Part shown: positions 1 through 10,575 of the stretch, one piece after another
Layout: each line of letters begins with the position of its first letter
Numbering within the stretch: the stretch's first letter is position 1
Source of the DNA: Nageia nagi
Taxonomy: Eukaryota; Pinophyta
Direction of reading: 5' to 3'
DNA: 64,000 nucleotides
Assembly (NCBI GenBank): GCA_050084985.1
Contig: JBITNC010000001.1
Span: forward strand, 62,744,001 to 62,808,000
Position numbers and translations under genes: made by a program
The notes under the pieces: model-generated
Databases searched by the model: none
The model's input: the letters and a program-made list of their open reading frames with translations, nothing else
Told to the model about the DNA's origin: nothing

Positions 1-147
1 TTTGCTATACTATTTGGTTTTTAATTTTAATATATTATTCCAATTGAATTAATTAATGCATTGCTTGTATATGGTTATTTCATATTTCAATATTTCTTAT
101 GGTATTCAAGGTACAACCCCTTTTTATTTCTACTAGATTCTTAAAAG
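1..147 (+). repeat. 5' LTR of gypsy element A, 3' part only
   Basis: This is the last third of an LTR, cut by the window edge. It matches the end of the complete LTR at 10161-10575. A primer-binding site follows at 149-161 (tggtatcaaagcc), which is the complement of the initiator-Met tRNA 3' end with one G-to-A change. Confidence 0.8.
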
Positions 148-580
148 GTGGTATCAAAGCCTTGAATTTGGCTACCTATGGGCATTTTTGTGTGGTTCCA
201 TCAAGCGAAAAAAAACAAGAATTTATCTATTTTACAACTAAAACTTTGCCTAAATTTTTGCAAATTGTAAGGTTACATTGAAGTGGAACCCTATAAATCA
301 CTATTTTTTCAACTAAAACTTTGTCCATTTTTTCAAAATCTCAGGAAACCCTCAAACTTATCACCTGAAATAGAAAATCTGAAATAGGTAAAAACTTTTA
401 TAGTGAATATCTTCCAAACCATGAAGACTTACCAAATTCTAAGGGTGCCCATTATGACCTTCCTCATTTTGACATTTTTTCAACCTAATCATTTTCATAT
501 GTAGCATCGATATACTTTTTTTAACTCTCAAAAATAACAGTCACTAAAAATAGTAAGTCAAGACCTAGCTTGTATTTCAA

Positions 581-3500
581 ATGGAGGGGAAACGATCTCA
601 AGACCTCACTCTGGAAATATTAGATAATAAGGTTAAATGGCTTGAAGCTGACCTTGGTGGAGTTGACCTCAAATATGCTATTGAAGAGATAAATAGAAAA
701 TTATCTAAATTTTTCTAGGAAACCTTATTAGATTGGGCACTAAATATGATTCTACGAATTCAAATCTATTGGAAGTACAAAGAATAGGTCTTACAACTCT
801 ACAATAATCATCTATGCAACGATAAATATTATCATAGGGCATTCTAGGTACAAGTATTCTACAATACTTAGGAAAAAATACTCATTTGCAAGCACAACAG
901 GTGCATATGAGAGGTCCTCTGGCCTTTATCCTTATAAGGATAACTAAGTTGGATTTCCCTTGATTTGATAGAGAGGATCCCACTGGATGGAATTATAGAG
1001 CAAACTAATACTTTACACTGAATCAAATTCTTGAGGTTTAGAAGATCAATATATTTTCTTTTCATTTAAAGCATGAGACCATTCAGTGGTACCAAATGTT
1101 TGAAAAGCTAATACGAATCCTTGTTAGGGGGATTTCCTAAAACTATTTTTGGTGAGGTTTGGACCAAGTGATTTTGAGGATTTCACAAGAGCACCTACAA
1201 AAATTCAATAAATATCAATTGTGAAATAATATCATATACAATTCAAAAAGCTTACAAATTGCATGGAGGGATTAGATTAATTATCTTTTTTTAGGAGTTG
1301 CTTCATTAGTGGGATTAAGGAAGACATCAGGGTGGAAGTCAAAATGTCCAATACTATCACTATAATATAGGCTATTCGGTTTGCTAAATTGGAAAAAGAC
1401 AAATTCAATACCCCACATTGATAAGGGCTGAAAACATTCATCAAACCTCAAGCTTCTCCTAAACTTATTCATTTATTTCAAATTAAGCAACTCAGTAAAG
1501 AGGAAATGAATGAGTACAAAGTGAATGGTCTTTGCTATAATTATAATCAAAGATTGTATTTCCTTAATGCAGATATATTTTGATGATTTAGAGGATGTAA
1601 TTGTTATTGAGGAAGAAGGTAATGAGCTTGAAATAATTGAAAAATATGTTCTTGTAATTTCTTGTAGTACCCTTGCAAGAGTTATGACACCCCAAATAAT
1701 GAAGGTTTTTCAAAAAATTATCTCTCATCATTTTACTTAACTAAAGAAGAACACATAATTTCATTGATCCTTATGTGGATGAACATGCTAATTATTTTAT
1801 ATATCCTCAAAATAAATTTTGAAGTAATGATTTTAAATGGAGGTAGAATTTCTTGCAAGGGGAAACATTGAAGTGTTAAGCTCAACATGGAAGATTAGCA
1901 CATACAAAGTTATATGTATGTACTTCCATTGGGAGAGTATGATGTGCTCTTAATAGTTCAATAGTTATGAATATTCAAACCTATAGTATGGGATTTCCTT
2001 GAACTGTGGATGAAATTCACTATTGCAAGACATGAATATCTAATCATTGGACTATGTGTTTGTCCACATAGATTATTGGTTCACATCAAATGGAGAAACA
2101 AAATTCGAAAAGGAAAAGAGGGAATGGTTGGAAAAGTATTTGTAATACAATGAATTGCGCAATAAGGGAGATGAATTAGTAGAGCTACAACAACTTTTGG
2201 CAAGTCATGAGAAGGTTTTTGAGGAACCAAAACATTTACACCCTAATTGCCCTCAAGAACACACTATATAAATAGCTCTCGATAGTCAACCATCCAACAT
2301 TTCACCCTACTCCTATCCATATTTGCAGAAAGATGAAATTGAAAAATTGGTATAGGAAATATTGGATGCAAGAATTATGAGGCCAAGTTGTAGTTCTTAC
2401 TCTTTGCCTATCATATTAGTCCAAAAAATGGATGGATCTTAGCAGTTATGCAGTAGACTTTCAAGTTGTCAATAAATAACTGTGAAAATAAATTCCTATT
2501 TCCATCATTTATGAACTATTGGATGAGCCACATGGAGCCAAATATTTCTCAAAACTAGATTTCTTATCAAGATATCATGAGATTTGACTCTGTGAAGAGA
2601 ATATTTTAAAAATAACTTTTTAGAAGTATCAAAGATATTATAAACTTTTATTAATATCATTCAGCTTTAATAATTCTTTTCAACATTCTAGAGTTTGATG
2701 AATCAAGTATTTCACCCTTATCTTCCTTAATTCCTTTTGATTTTCTTTAATGATATTTTGATCTATAGAAGGCATGGCAGGATATCTTCACAGCTTAATT
2801 CAAACTCTACAATTACTTTAAGAGCATCAATTATAAATAAAGAAATCCAAGTGTTCCCTTAGGCTTTTGAGATTTAATACTTGGGCCATGTCGTTTCTAA
2901 GGATGAAGTCAAGGTAGATCCACATAAAATTATCGACATTGAAGATTGGCTTATTCCAAAACCACTGAAGGATTCACAAGGATTTTTGGACCTAATAGGT
3001 TACTATCAAAAATTTGTGAAGAATTATGGAAAGATTGCAACTCCACTCATATTGGTACTCAAAAAAAATTTCTTATTTGGTCACCAGTTACTAAAAACTA
3101 AAGGAGCTTATTATGTTCTAATCCTATTTTAACCATGTTAGATCTTTTCAAAACATTTAAATTTGGCCCGATATACCTATGCAAAGCAGATGTTGGTAAT
3201 AATTTATATGCTTCAACAATGGATACCATACCTGATTGGTCAATGTTTTATCTTACAAACAAATCACCATAATCTGAAATATTTTATAGAACAACAAATC
3301 ATGATAACTAAATTTCAAGAAAGGATGATCAAACTATTGGGATATGGCTATGAAATAATGTATCAAAAGGGCTTAGAGAATGTGGTTATGGATGCACATT
3401 CCCACAAACTTAGAGAACCCTTAGCACTTCAAGCAATCTCACTATCAAAACTCGAGTGCCTAGAGAAATTGAAATAGGAATGGATTCAATGTGATTCAGT

Positions 3501-3965
3501 TCAAGCATTAATTCAAAAAATTCAAACTAATCCTACTAGTAAATCAAAATTCTCTTTGCAAGATGGATTTTTACACTTCAAAGACCATATTGTGTTGCTA
3601 TCCACTTCTTCATACTGAGAAGTAATACTTTGGGAGTTGCATGTTACACCATCAATAGGATACTTTAGTTTTCTCAAACCTATAAGAGTTCTCCAACATA
3701 TTAGACCTAGTACTTATAAGTTGGAGTTACCAACATCCTCCAAGGTTGGTCATGTATTTCATGTTTTATGTTTGATATGGGTATTAAATCACAAGTTCAT
3801 ATTCAACCAGAGTTATTGGAATGCAATGATAATGATTCTATCAACATTAAACTTGAAGCAATTTTGGACAAAACACATCCTCAACCTTTGTCATCATACT
3901 ATATTCAAGATTTTGATCCAATGGTAGGTGCTAACACTAGAATATGCAACATAGGAAAATGTACA
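581..3965 (+). pseudogene. gag-pol pseudogene of gypsy A
   Basis: The frame opens at ATG 581 (MEGKRSQDLTLEILDNKV, a gag start) and soon meets stops. The capsid part lies at about 930-1110 (KLDFP, FDREDPTGWNYRA, HETIQWYQMFEK). A damaged zinc knuckle follows at 1526-1550 (GLCYNYN, second Cys now Tyr). Protease-like sequence is at about 1740-1975 (NFEVMILNGGRISCKG). RT runs from about 2280 to 3130; its catalytic box at 2743-2766 reads FFNDILIY, with Asn for the first Asp. RNase H at about 3160-3475 lacks its N-terminal DAS segment. Integrase is reduced to an N-terminal scrap (about 3625-3665) joined to the C-terminal tail (3690-3965). Many stops and shifts make it dead. Confidence 0.85.
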
Positions 3966-4018
3966 TAAGCTTCAATAAGAGTTTCTAAATTTTTGGCTTT
4001 GAGGATAAGATGTTTTCC

Positions 4019-4031
4019 AAGAGGGATGGCA
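4019..4031 (+). other. Polypurine tract of gypsy A
   Basis: The purine-rich string aagagggatggca sits directly before the TG that opens the 3' LTR, where plus-strand priming occurs in LTR retrotransposons. It is conserved at the same place in B and nearly so in D and G. Confidence 0.65.
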
Positions 4032-4448
4032 TGTTAGCATCCCATATCCTAAGATCTAGTAAGGCTTATTTATGTTTTAGTTAACTTAATTATTTTCTTG
4101 CATCAGCTTGTAATGTGAACCATCATATGTTTGAAGGTGAACCCCCAACTTGAATGTAAATCATCAATTAGGTTAGGAGGACTATAAATACTTGTAATAA
4201 AGGTAAGGAGAGTATCTTGAAAAATATATTATCTTTTTGAGATGTAAGGAGGAAGCCCCCTCAAAGAGCTTGCAATTCACATTGCTATTAGTAAAGTTAT
4301 TCTATTTTGTTATCTAGTTGTTAATTTGAATATATTATTCCACTTTCTTTACTTGATACATTACAATTCTACTGGTTATTTTGTGTTTTAGTACATTTTA
4401 TGGTATTAAGGGTAAAACCAATTTTTAGTTATGCTAATTTCCTAAAAG
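4032..4448 (+). repeat. 3' LTR of gypsy A
   Basis: It starts tgttagcatccc and aligns over its whole length with the 5'-type LTR (for example 10161-10575). The right edge is placed where the two types stop matching, after cctaaaag. A TATA-like actataaata lies mid-LTR. Confidence 0.8.
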
Positions 4449-5560
4449 ATACAGAGTAGTGGGAGCCACATCTGAAAGAATTATGAATAGCTAGAGAAAG
4501 AAGGAAAAAATAGATCTATGAATGGTAAAAACTATATCAAAGCACTAAATAAAATAAAAAAATAATGCAATGAAACAAGAATATAAATTAAAATTGGTAA
4601 TTTCCATCTACCTTAAGAAGAGACAAGTGATATATCAAGGAAGAGTGAGAAGGAACAAAACTATGAGGAATATTAAAGAATTGAGGATGATGAACTAATA
4701 GATTTAAAGGAGCTCTCGAATGCTATTATCCGCAAAGTGAGAGGAAGGAGGTAAAATAGGGAAGATCTAATGGAATTTGCAAATGCATACTTTGATGTTG
4801 ATGGTGAGTTTAAGTTCATACTTATACCATGTAATTTATTCATTTTTTTCAAGATATTGATGATATGAAATGGGTTTTAATAGATGAGAAAAACTATTTT
4901 TTAGCCAAGGAGAAATTTATACGAGGAAATGGGATCGAAACTTCATTCCATTCACTAAAAAACATACAAGATACCAAATTTGGATTAGTTATTATGCCCT
5001 TCCAATAGTGTTTTAGAAAAATAAAACCTTAAGAAAGATTTGATATATCATTTGAGAGTTATAAGGCAAGGATTTAGTATACAATAAAAAAACTTGAGAT
5101 CCAAGGAGAATCTCTCCAAGAAAAGAATATATATTTGGTTGATTATAAATGCTCAGTAGACAAAATTAATTACATTATCATCTAATTTTATTGATGCCTT
5201 AAGTAGGAGAAACCTATTATTTAAATTGATGGAAAATAAAGTTGTTGGATTTAAATTAATGTGGGAGAAGTATATGGATGATCCTAATTTTACTACAATC
5301 TACCATGCTTATCAAGATCATTGATTGATTAGGAGGATTGTTGCACATTCACCCACTGCTTTACGTTTATGGATGGAATTTTACTCTATAGGTATATTTA
5401 TCAATGAAAAGAGTTCAAATTTTGGAACACAATTTTCACATATTCTAAAAGGATACAAAGAGCTGAAAAAATATTAGAGCATAAACCGTTACGGCAGATT
5501 TACAAAATGTTATTATAATATTTTAGTGTTGTCAACTATTTTCACTATTATATGATGAAG
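4449..5560 (+). pseudogene. Older retroelement debris 3' of gypsy A
   Basis: Two protein fragments can be read. At about 4860-5015 one frame gives WDRNFIPF and IWISYYALPIVF, similar in layout to DUF4283 (a gag-like or LINE-associated domain). At 5184-5327 the frame reads NFIDALSRRNLL, then KYMDDPNFTTIYHAYQDH, the link between RNase H and integrase of a different gypsy lineage. Both carry stops. The first assignment is tentative, the second fairly firm. A roughly 20-bp direct repeat (atgatgaaggctattatt type) lies at 5550-5590. Confidence 0.5.
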
Positions 5561-6740
5561 GCTATTATTACATGATGAAGGTTATTATAGCCCAAAATAA
5601 CATTGCTATGTTTTTATAAGCTTCATATAACCATGAACTAAGGTAGAGGCTATATTAAAATGTTGTAAATTAGAGTAACTTTGTCTATTTTGTGAGTCCC
5701 AACATTTTCATTATGCCAAATAAAAAGATTATCACCCAGCATCCTTATAATTTATCAAAAACATGACTCCACATATTTCACTCATCCTTTCTTCTAAAAG
5801 AATAGAATATCATTTATTGTAGTACATTGTTTTCTCCTTTCTATGAGAATCATACAAATGGGTGCAATTCTTTTAATTGGTATATTTAAGATATGTATTT
5901 TACAATTTATTTAGGTTACCTTTTATCTTAAATGTTCGTCAGAATTATTCAAAATATCCTTTGTATTTCTTTATATTATTATGTCTACTAACTTTTATAA
6001 GAACACATCATCCACAAATAATATAGAGCTATTGTATTCAAGCTCCTACATTATTTTACCCCATGGATTAAATTTTTAATTATATCTTTTACTAGGTCAT
6101 TATCTAAAACTTCAACATTTATGGTGAAAAGCTAATAAAGGTAAAGGTAAATATGATTAACATCCATTGGAGACCAACTAATATATGGTACGGACAACTT
6201 GCAATAGACTATTACATATAGCATGTATGTACCCTATATAGAAGAAATAGAAGATTGACTATCTTTATGTTAATACCCTATATACTTTATAAAATTTGGT
6301 ACTAAACTCATTGACTAAAACTTGCTAAGACATAGATGCAATATACATTTACACGTTTTTTAAACCATTTACGGTAAATATGAACTTTCGATTTATGTTT
6401 AACATCATTTTCTATTTTATTAGATCATTTCTTTTAATATTAATATCATTTTATTTTTCTTTCTGATAAAAAATGAATTATAAACTTATTTATGATAATC
6501 ACAACATCAAATATCGAACTTATTTTGATAAAACCTCTAGTATTTTTAAAATAATTTGAATAAGTATAATTAATTAGCTATAGTTCTCAAATTTGAAGTT
6601 AGAAAATAATAAGTAAACTATCCAAGGTAATTCTTTTATTCATTTGTAAAGAACACTCTTATGTTGATTACGAACGTATAGCCTTTTCTATGATTAAGAA
6701 CTTGTGACCTTATCTTCATTTATGATTATTGACATAAATT
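5561..6740. other. AT-rich interval, unit A
   Basis: No coding capacity is visible beyond short chance frames. The same stretch recurs in B, D, E and G. Nothing in it resembles a known transposon terminus. Confidence 0.5.
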
Positions 6741-6943
6741 ACTTCAATGGACCAAATCATGTATATTAGGCAGCATTTCCAAGCAGCTACACAACCTGAA
6801 ATGGTCCATGGTAGACATCAAACAAGATATTCAGTAAATATGAAAGAGGAAAGAGAGAAAGAACAAAAGAATATCTCCGCGAGAAGGTATTAGTGAACGC
6901 CTGCAAGGTAAACGATGGCCGGACGATGTGGCTTTCTTTTGCT

Positions 6944-7159
6944 CTACCTCTTCCTTTCCTGGCCATGACCGATTTTCTCAATTTCTACTTTCTGCAATAC
7001 AGATTTCATTTTGAGGAGTTGAAATGGGGGAAAGAGTTGAGAGCGCGCAGGGGTTGAGCGCAAAACCACACAAAATGGAACCAAAATGCTGATATCAGTT
7101 TTACGGGACTGATCTCGGATTGGTTTGTTTCCTTTCGACTGTGAATCAACAGGTTTCAA
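6944..7159 (-). CDS. Hypothetical small ORF, unit A (71 aa)
   Basis: A short minus-strand frame starts MKPVDSQSKGNKPIRDQS and ends after an EIEKIGHG segment. Longer versions (108-109 aa) with the same start occur in D and G, where the frame stays open through a hydrophobic tail. In A a frame change ends it early. I recognise no domain. Conservation may only reflect shared ancestry of the repeat, so a real gene is doubtful. Confidence 0.2.
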   Translation of the reverse strand: MKPVDSQSKGNKPIRDQSRKTDISILVPFCVVLRSTPARSQLFPPFQLLKMKSVLQKVEIEKIGHGQERKR

Positions 7160-7800
7160 TTATCATCACGAGTGGTTCCTATTTCGAAAACTTTAATAAT
7201 TAACAGTAACTTTTCAATTTTATCTTTCTTATTAATGAGGGGTAAATTTAATAATTATTCTTTTAGGTCTATCGGATTAAGTGGCTTTTGCAAGCCCTTG
7301 AAGGTTTCAAATTTGACCCTAGATTCCAAGTAACTTACGAGTTTAAGTTAAACGATATAAGGTTTGTTGGGCTAATTATTAAACTTTTACAAGGCAATTT
7401 GCATTACATTCAGTGCAGATGAAAAAACAAAAGTGCAATTTGCAGTACCTTCAGTCTTGTTTACTTGTTTGCCTGTTCCATGCTTAAGTTCACGGGACAG
7501 GTTAATGATCTAGTTGAATACATCTTAGCCGTAGTATTCACCATTTTCGTATTGTTGAATCGCTCCATATTAAAGTGTGAGCGAAAATGGTAAAATTTGA
7601 CTCCCAAACATCATTTAGTATTCATAGTTCAGCTCACATTTATTACAATTGTTCAACATCAATTATCATATTGTGTAGCTTAACCCCAATAATGACAGGC
7701 GGAACTGAAAATCCGAAAAGAACATTGCATGTCGAAGTTTCTTTATTACAGCACCATCAAATATGAGCCAAAGCAGATCACTTGTGTCAGTGTATATCAC

Positions 7801-8010
7801 AAATTCCAACCAGAATAAAAAGAGAATTCGAAAAAGGAGCAACCTGTCTGTTTTTATTATGCTTAGGACTTACATTAGGAACGATGATTAGGTCTATGGA
7901 CCAAATGATCTATATTATGGAGTATTTCCAATCAGAATAAAAAGAGAATTCCAAAAAGGAGCAACCTCTCTGTTTTTATTATGCTTAGCACTTACATTGG
8001 ATAGATAGAA
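7801..8010. repeat. 122-bp tandem duplication, unit A
   Basis: The phrase cagaataaaaagagaatt occurs at 7811 and 7933, a period of 122 bp, followed by nearly matching sequence each time (ctgtttttattatgctta). It lies just downstream of the peptide ORF when read on the minus strand, so it would fall in that gene's 3' region. Confidence 0.75.
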
Positions 8011-8053
8011 AGCAGACATGGCAGGGAAGAGCATATTGGTGTGAGATCAAGTT

Positions 8054-8269
8054 TTAGGGATGATTATCAACAACGAGGGGTCTCGGAGGTGGATCACCAT
8101 GGCAGGGAAGACCGGGAGGAACACGAATATGGCCATTATGGCATATAGACAGAATTTTCCTCCCTCCGGCTTCAACTCCATCACTCACTGCACTTACGTT
8201 TCCATTCCCACTGTTGAGAAGTGCCAAAACAACCACCATTATCGTCAGTTTTAGCTTAAAATTATCCAT
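8054..8269 (-). CDS. Putative small secreted peptide, copy A (71 aa)
   Basis: The ORF encodes 71 residues with a classic signal peptide: MDNFKLKL, a hydrophobic core at residues 8-18, and a plausible cleavage after Ala27 (V-S-A). The mature part would have 44 residues with two cysteines (C43, C56), a basic GRK, and the Pro-rich stretch HIRVPPGLPCHGDPPPRP. The frame is open 101 codons further upstream, but I chose Met at 8269 because copy D differs at one residue after it and at eight of 59 residues before it, and because it gives the signal peptide. I do not recognise the family; a peptide hormone or a defence-type peptide are both possible. No splice site is needed. Function is unknown. Confidence 0.5.
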   Translation of the reverse strand: MDNFKLKLTIMVVVLALLNSGNGNVSAVSDGVEAGGRKILSICHNGHIRVPPGLPCHGDPPPRPLVVDNHP

Positions 8270-8660
8270 TCTCTTCTGGACCGAACTCAACTTACTTCGT
8301 TTTTTAACAAGAAACTCGAACACTGCTGTAATGTAATTCGTTAGTAATTGGAAAGTGATATGAGGCCTCATTTTATACTGATACCGCATACGAATGGTTA
8401 CGTTGCCAGCAAGGAATAGTAGGGAAAGTGGACAACTCAACTCCATACGACTCGTAATGTCATTTTTTTCAGGGCAACTTGTACGATAACCGTGAAAGAG
8501 ATGACCAGGTCCTGCGGACGCCGTTGAATCGCGTCCTCGGACACGTTCTCGTTTGTTAGATGTTCCCCGCATAGATGGATTCTAACCAAAAACTGACAGA
8601 TTTGAATAGAACACAAAGGAAGCACAACTAGTAAGCATCCCGCGCATGCAACTTCAATAC

Positions 8661-9973
8661 ACTTTTTTTGTCACTCCTTTTGAATCACCTCGTCATACTT
8701 GTTCTCGTTCAAGTTGGACGCGCTTTTGGGTCCAATTCTTAATACTATTGATCACCCATTTATATCAAACCTTTTCAAAAACTTAAATATAATATAATTA
8801 AATGAAAATTTATAACCATAAACCAAAAAATTTTGAAAATTAAAAATTATGTATAAGAAAAGAAGACCTTAATTTATATCAAAGAAGATTTGCTACTTCA
8901 TATTATTTTGGATTTTAGTTGTGAAAACTTTTCTACAATAAGAATGATATCATTGTTATCCTTTTATCTTAATGCTTCTAATATCATTCTTATATTGGAG
9001 CTTTGGATAAACTATGATGAGGTATAGGTTCACAGGAAGGCAGTACCTCATAAAGTCAACAATGTAAGTAATGCTAATTTACTACACGTTAGTATTCATT
9101 CTACCTAAAGCTATGGTAATATAAAGCTTATAAAAATAAGCGGTCAAACTTACTAAAAATGTAGCATTTTGAAACTATTTGAACACCATTAGAAAATCAT
9201 AATAATATTTTTTAAAGTTATCTTAATAATTTTTTCAATGTTTTTTTATTTTTTGTATCTTTTTTAATACAAGTTAAACTCGTGTTTATGCATTATAATT
9301 CTTTTCATCGATGAGTAAAATAATTGAATGTGTTACCTTGAGTCCTAAGGCAAGAATAATCTAAGAAAGAATCAATAATCAAAATTTATCATTTTAAGTA
9401 CATATAATTAAATTTTATATACCCTTGTTATAATCCTAGCATATTGTACTAATTAATTATGTTTTACATAATCAATAATGCTCAATGTAACTTGTTGAAC
9501 TCATCATATTTTACTAACAAATCCATTATATGTTATGTTATTATTACTAAATAAGAACAGAAAGGAGGAAGCAATTTTAAAATAAGTAGAATGGATCTTC
9601 AAACACCTTGTATGGAGAGTTTAATATAATCTTCCAAAAGGATTACCTCATATGAGAAAGATTTACACAAAATTGATTTAATCATTGGAGAAAACCTACC
9701 AAACAAATCACCCTATAACATGCACCTAATTATTACTATTTGTATTCGTAGTGAAGAGAAATATGATTAGAAAATGGTATTTTAAAACAAATGGGTTACA
9801 TGTATTCTCAATGATATGACTAGAAAAAAGTGTTTCAAAAAAATGAAGTGCAACATTGACTAAATTGGTGGACTACTTGCAAGAGTTATACCTATATTTT
9901 GACTCGTGATGCTAGAGTATCTAACAATTTTGTGATGCATCTTAAGTGACAAAGGGTTATTTGATGCCATGGT
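8661..9973. other. AT-rich interval with hairpins, unit A
   Basis: No coding frame is convincing. The stretch is very AT-rich and recurs in B, F and G; E keeps only its first part. Besides the two inverted repeats annotated separately I see no transposon signature. Confidence 0.5.
8938..8993. repeat. Inverted repeat (13-bp arms), unit A
   Basis: The arms ataagaatgatat (8938-8950) and atatcattcttat (8981-8993) are perfect complements around a 30-bp loop. A second, shorter inverted repeat (atgaggta at 9017-9024, tacctcat at 9044-9051) follows at once. The first hairpin is kept in B, E and G. Confidence 0.6.
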
Positions 9974-10116
9974 GAGCTAGGGGGAGGAGATCTAGTGATT
10001 GGACATCCAGTGAGTGGAGAGCCAATAAGTGGATAGACAATGAGAGGATAACTAACGAGCAGGTAGCCAAGGAGTGGAGAGCTAACTAGTTGAGTGCTAG
10101 TGAGAGAAGAGCCAAG
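9974..10116. repeat. 15-bp minisatellite, unit A
   Basis: About nine imperfect copies of a 15-bp unit (typical copy gagtggagagccaat) run without gaps. Because 15 is a multiple of three, the minus strand stays open (ORF 9892-10134) and shows a five-residue periodicity of the SSPLL or GSPLT kind. I regard the ORF as a by-product of the repeat. Confidence 0.8.
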
Positions 10117-10160
10117 ATGAAAAGCAATGAGCATAAAGCAACGGTACTGCTAAAAGCTCT

Positions 10161-10575
10161 TGTTAAGATCCCATATCCTAATATTTACTTTTACTTATTT
10201 ATATTTTAGTTAATTTAATTATTTGCTTGTATCGACTTGTAATGTGAACCATCATATTTTCTTAGATGAGTCACCATTTGGAATGTAAACTATCAATTAG
10301 GGTAGGATGACTATATAGACTTGTAAGACACGTAAGGAGAGTATCTTGGAAAATCAATTATCTTTTAGAGTTGTAAGGAGCAAGCTCCCTAGAAGCACCC
10401 TGCAATTCCTACGTTATAAGTAAAGTTATTTTGCTATACTATTTGGTTTTTAATTTGAATATATTATTCCAATTGAATTAATTAATGCATTGCTTGTATA
10501 TGGTTATTTCATATTTCAATATTTCTTATGGTATTCAGGTACAACCCCTTTTTATTTCTACTAGATTCTTAAAAG
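10161..10575 (+). repeat. 5' LTR of gypsy B
   Basis: The first complete 5'-type LTR. It begins tgttaagatccc and ends at ttcttaaaag. The primer-binding site tggtatcaaagcc follows at 10577-10589. It matches the LTRs at 20547, 51918 and 53993 much better than the 3' LTR of its own element. Confidence 0.85.

Larger units (their letters stand above)
1..4448 (+). mobile_element. Ty3/gypsy retrotransposon A, decayed, 5' end off window
   Basis: The order LTR, primer-binding site, gag, protease, RT, RNase H, integrase remnant, polypurine tract, LTR identifies a Ty3/gypsy element. Compared with copy D it lacks about 100 bp of RNase H and most of the integrase core, so it could not move on its own. The two LTRs differ at roughly one base in five by eye, so insertion is old. 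No target duplication can be tested because the left end is outside the window. Confidence 0.85.
6741..8660. other. CpG-retaining gene-like block, unit A
   Basis: Base composition changes here: CG dinucleotides are common (for example in 7045-7065 and 8510-8550) against an AT-rich background. The block recurs in B, D, E and G. It carries the minus-strand secreted-peptide ORF, a 122-bp tandem repeat and another small minus ORF. It looks like a captured or co-duplicated host gene region rather than retrotransposon sequence. This is inference from composition and ORF conservation. Confidence 0.5.
1..10160 (+). repeat. Compound tandem unit A (about 10.4 kb type)
   Basis: This is the first visible copy of the compound unit. 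It holds a 5' LTR remnant, gypsy gag-pol, a 3' LTR, older debris, the secreted-peptide block, AT-rich DNA and a 15-bp minisatellite. Its first bases match those at about 10431, and landmarks recur about 10.41 kb later (for example 6787 and 17199, 8054 and 18467). The end is set just before the next LTR at 10161. Its own LTR begins before the window. Confidence 0.9.

Noticed and set aside
99-281. ORF over the LTR end and leader (also 10485-10697)
   Set aside because: It overlaps the primer-binding site and noncoding leader, and is not conserved in C, D or G.
8097-8130. CLE-hormone resemblance of RVPPGLPCHG in the secreted peptide
   Set aside because: The RVP.G...P..H layout is reminiscent, but one residue is missing between G and P and the motif is not at the very end. 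Not enough for a family call.
8060-8254. Plus-strand ORFs opposite the secreted peptide (8060, 18473, 32013)
   Set aside because: They are shadows of the minus-strand frame: no signal peptide, and substitutions in D fit the minus reading better.
9974-10116. CRISPR-like array
   Set aside because: Repeats are 15 bp, imperfect and contiguous, without spacers. This is plant nuclear DNA.
9892-10134. Minus-strand ORF of 80 residues over the minisatellite as a real repeat protein
   Set aside because: A 15-bp repeat keeps any frame open. The ORF has no signal peptide and no conserved flanks, and unit F breaks it.
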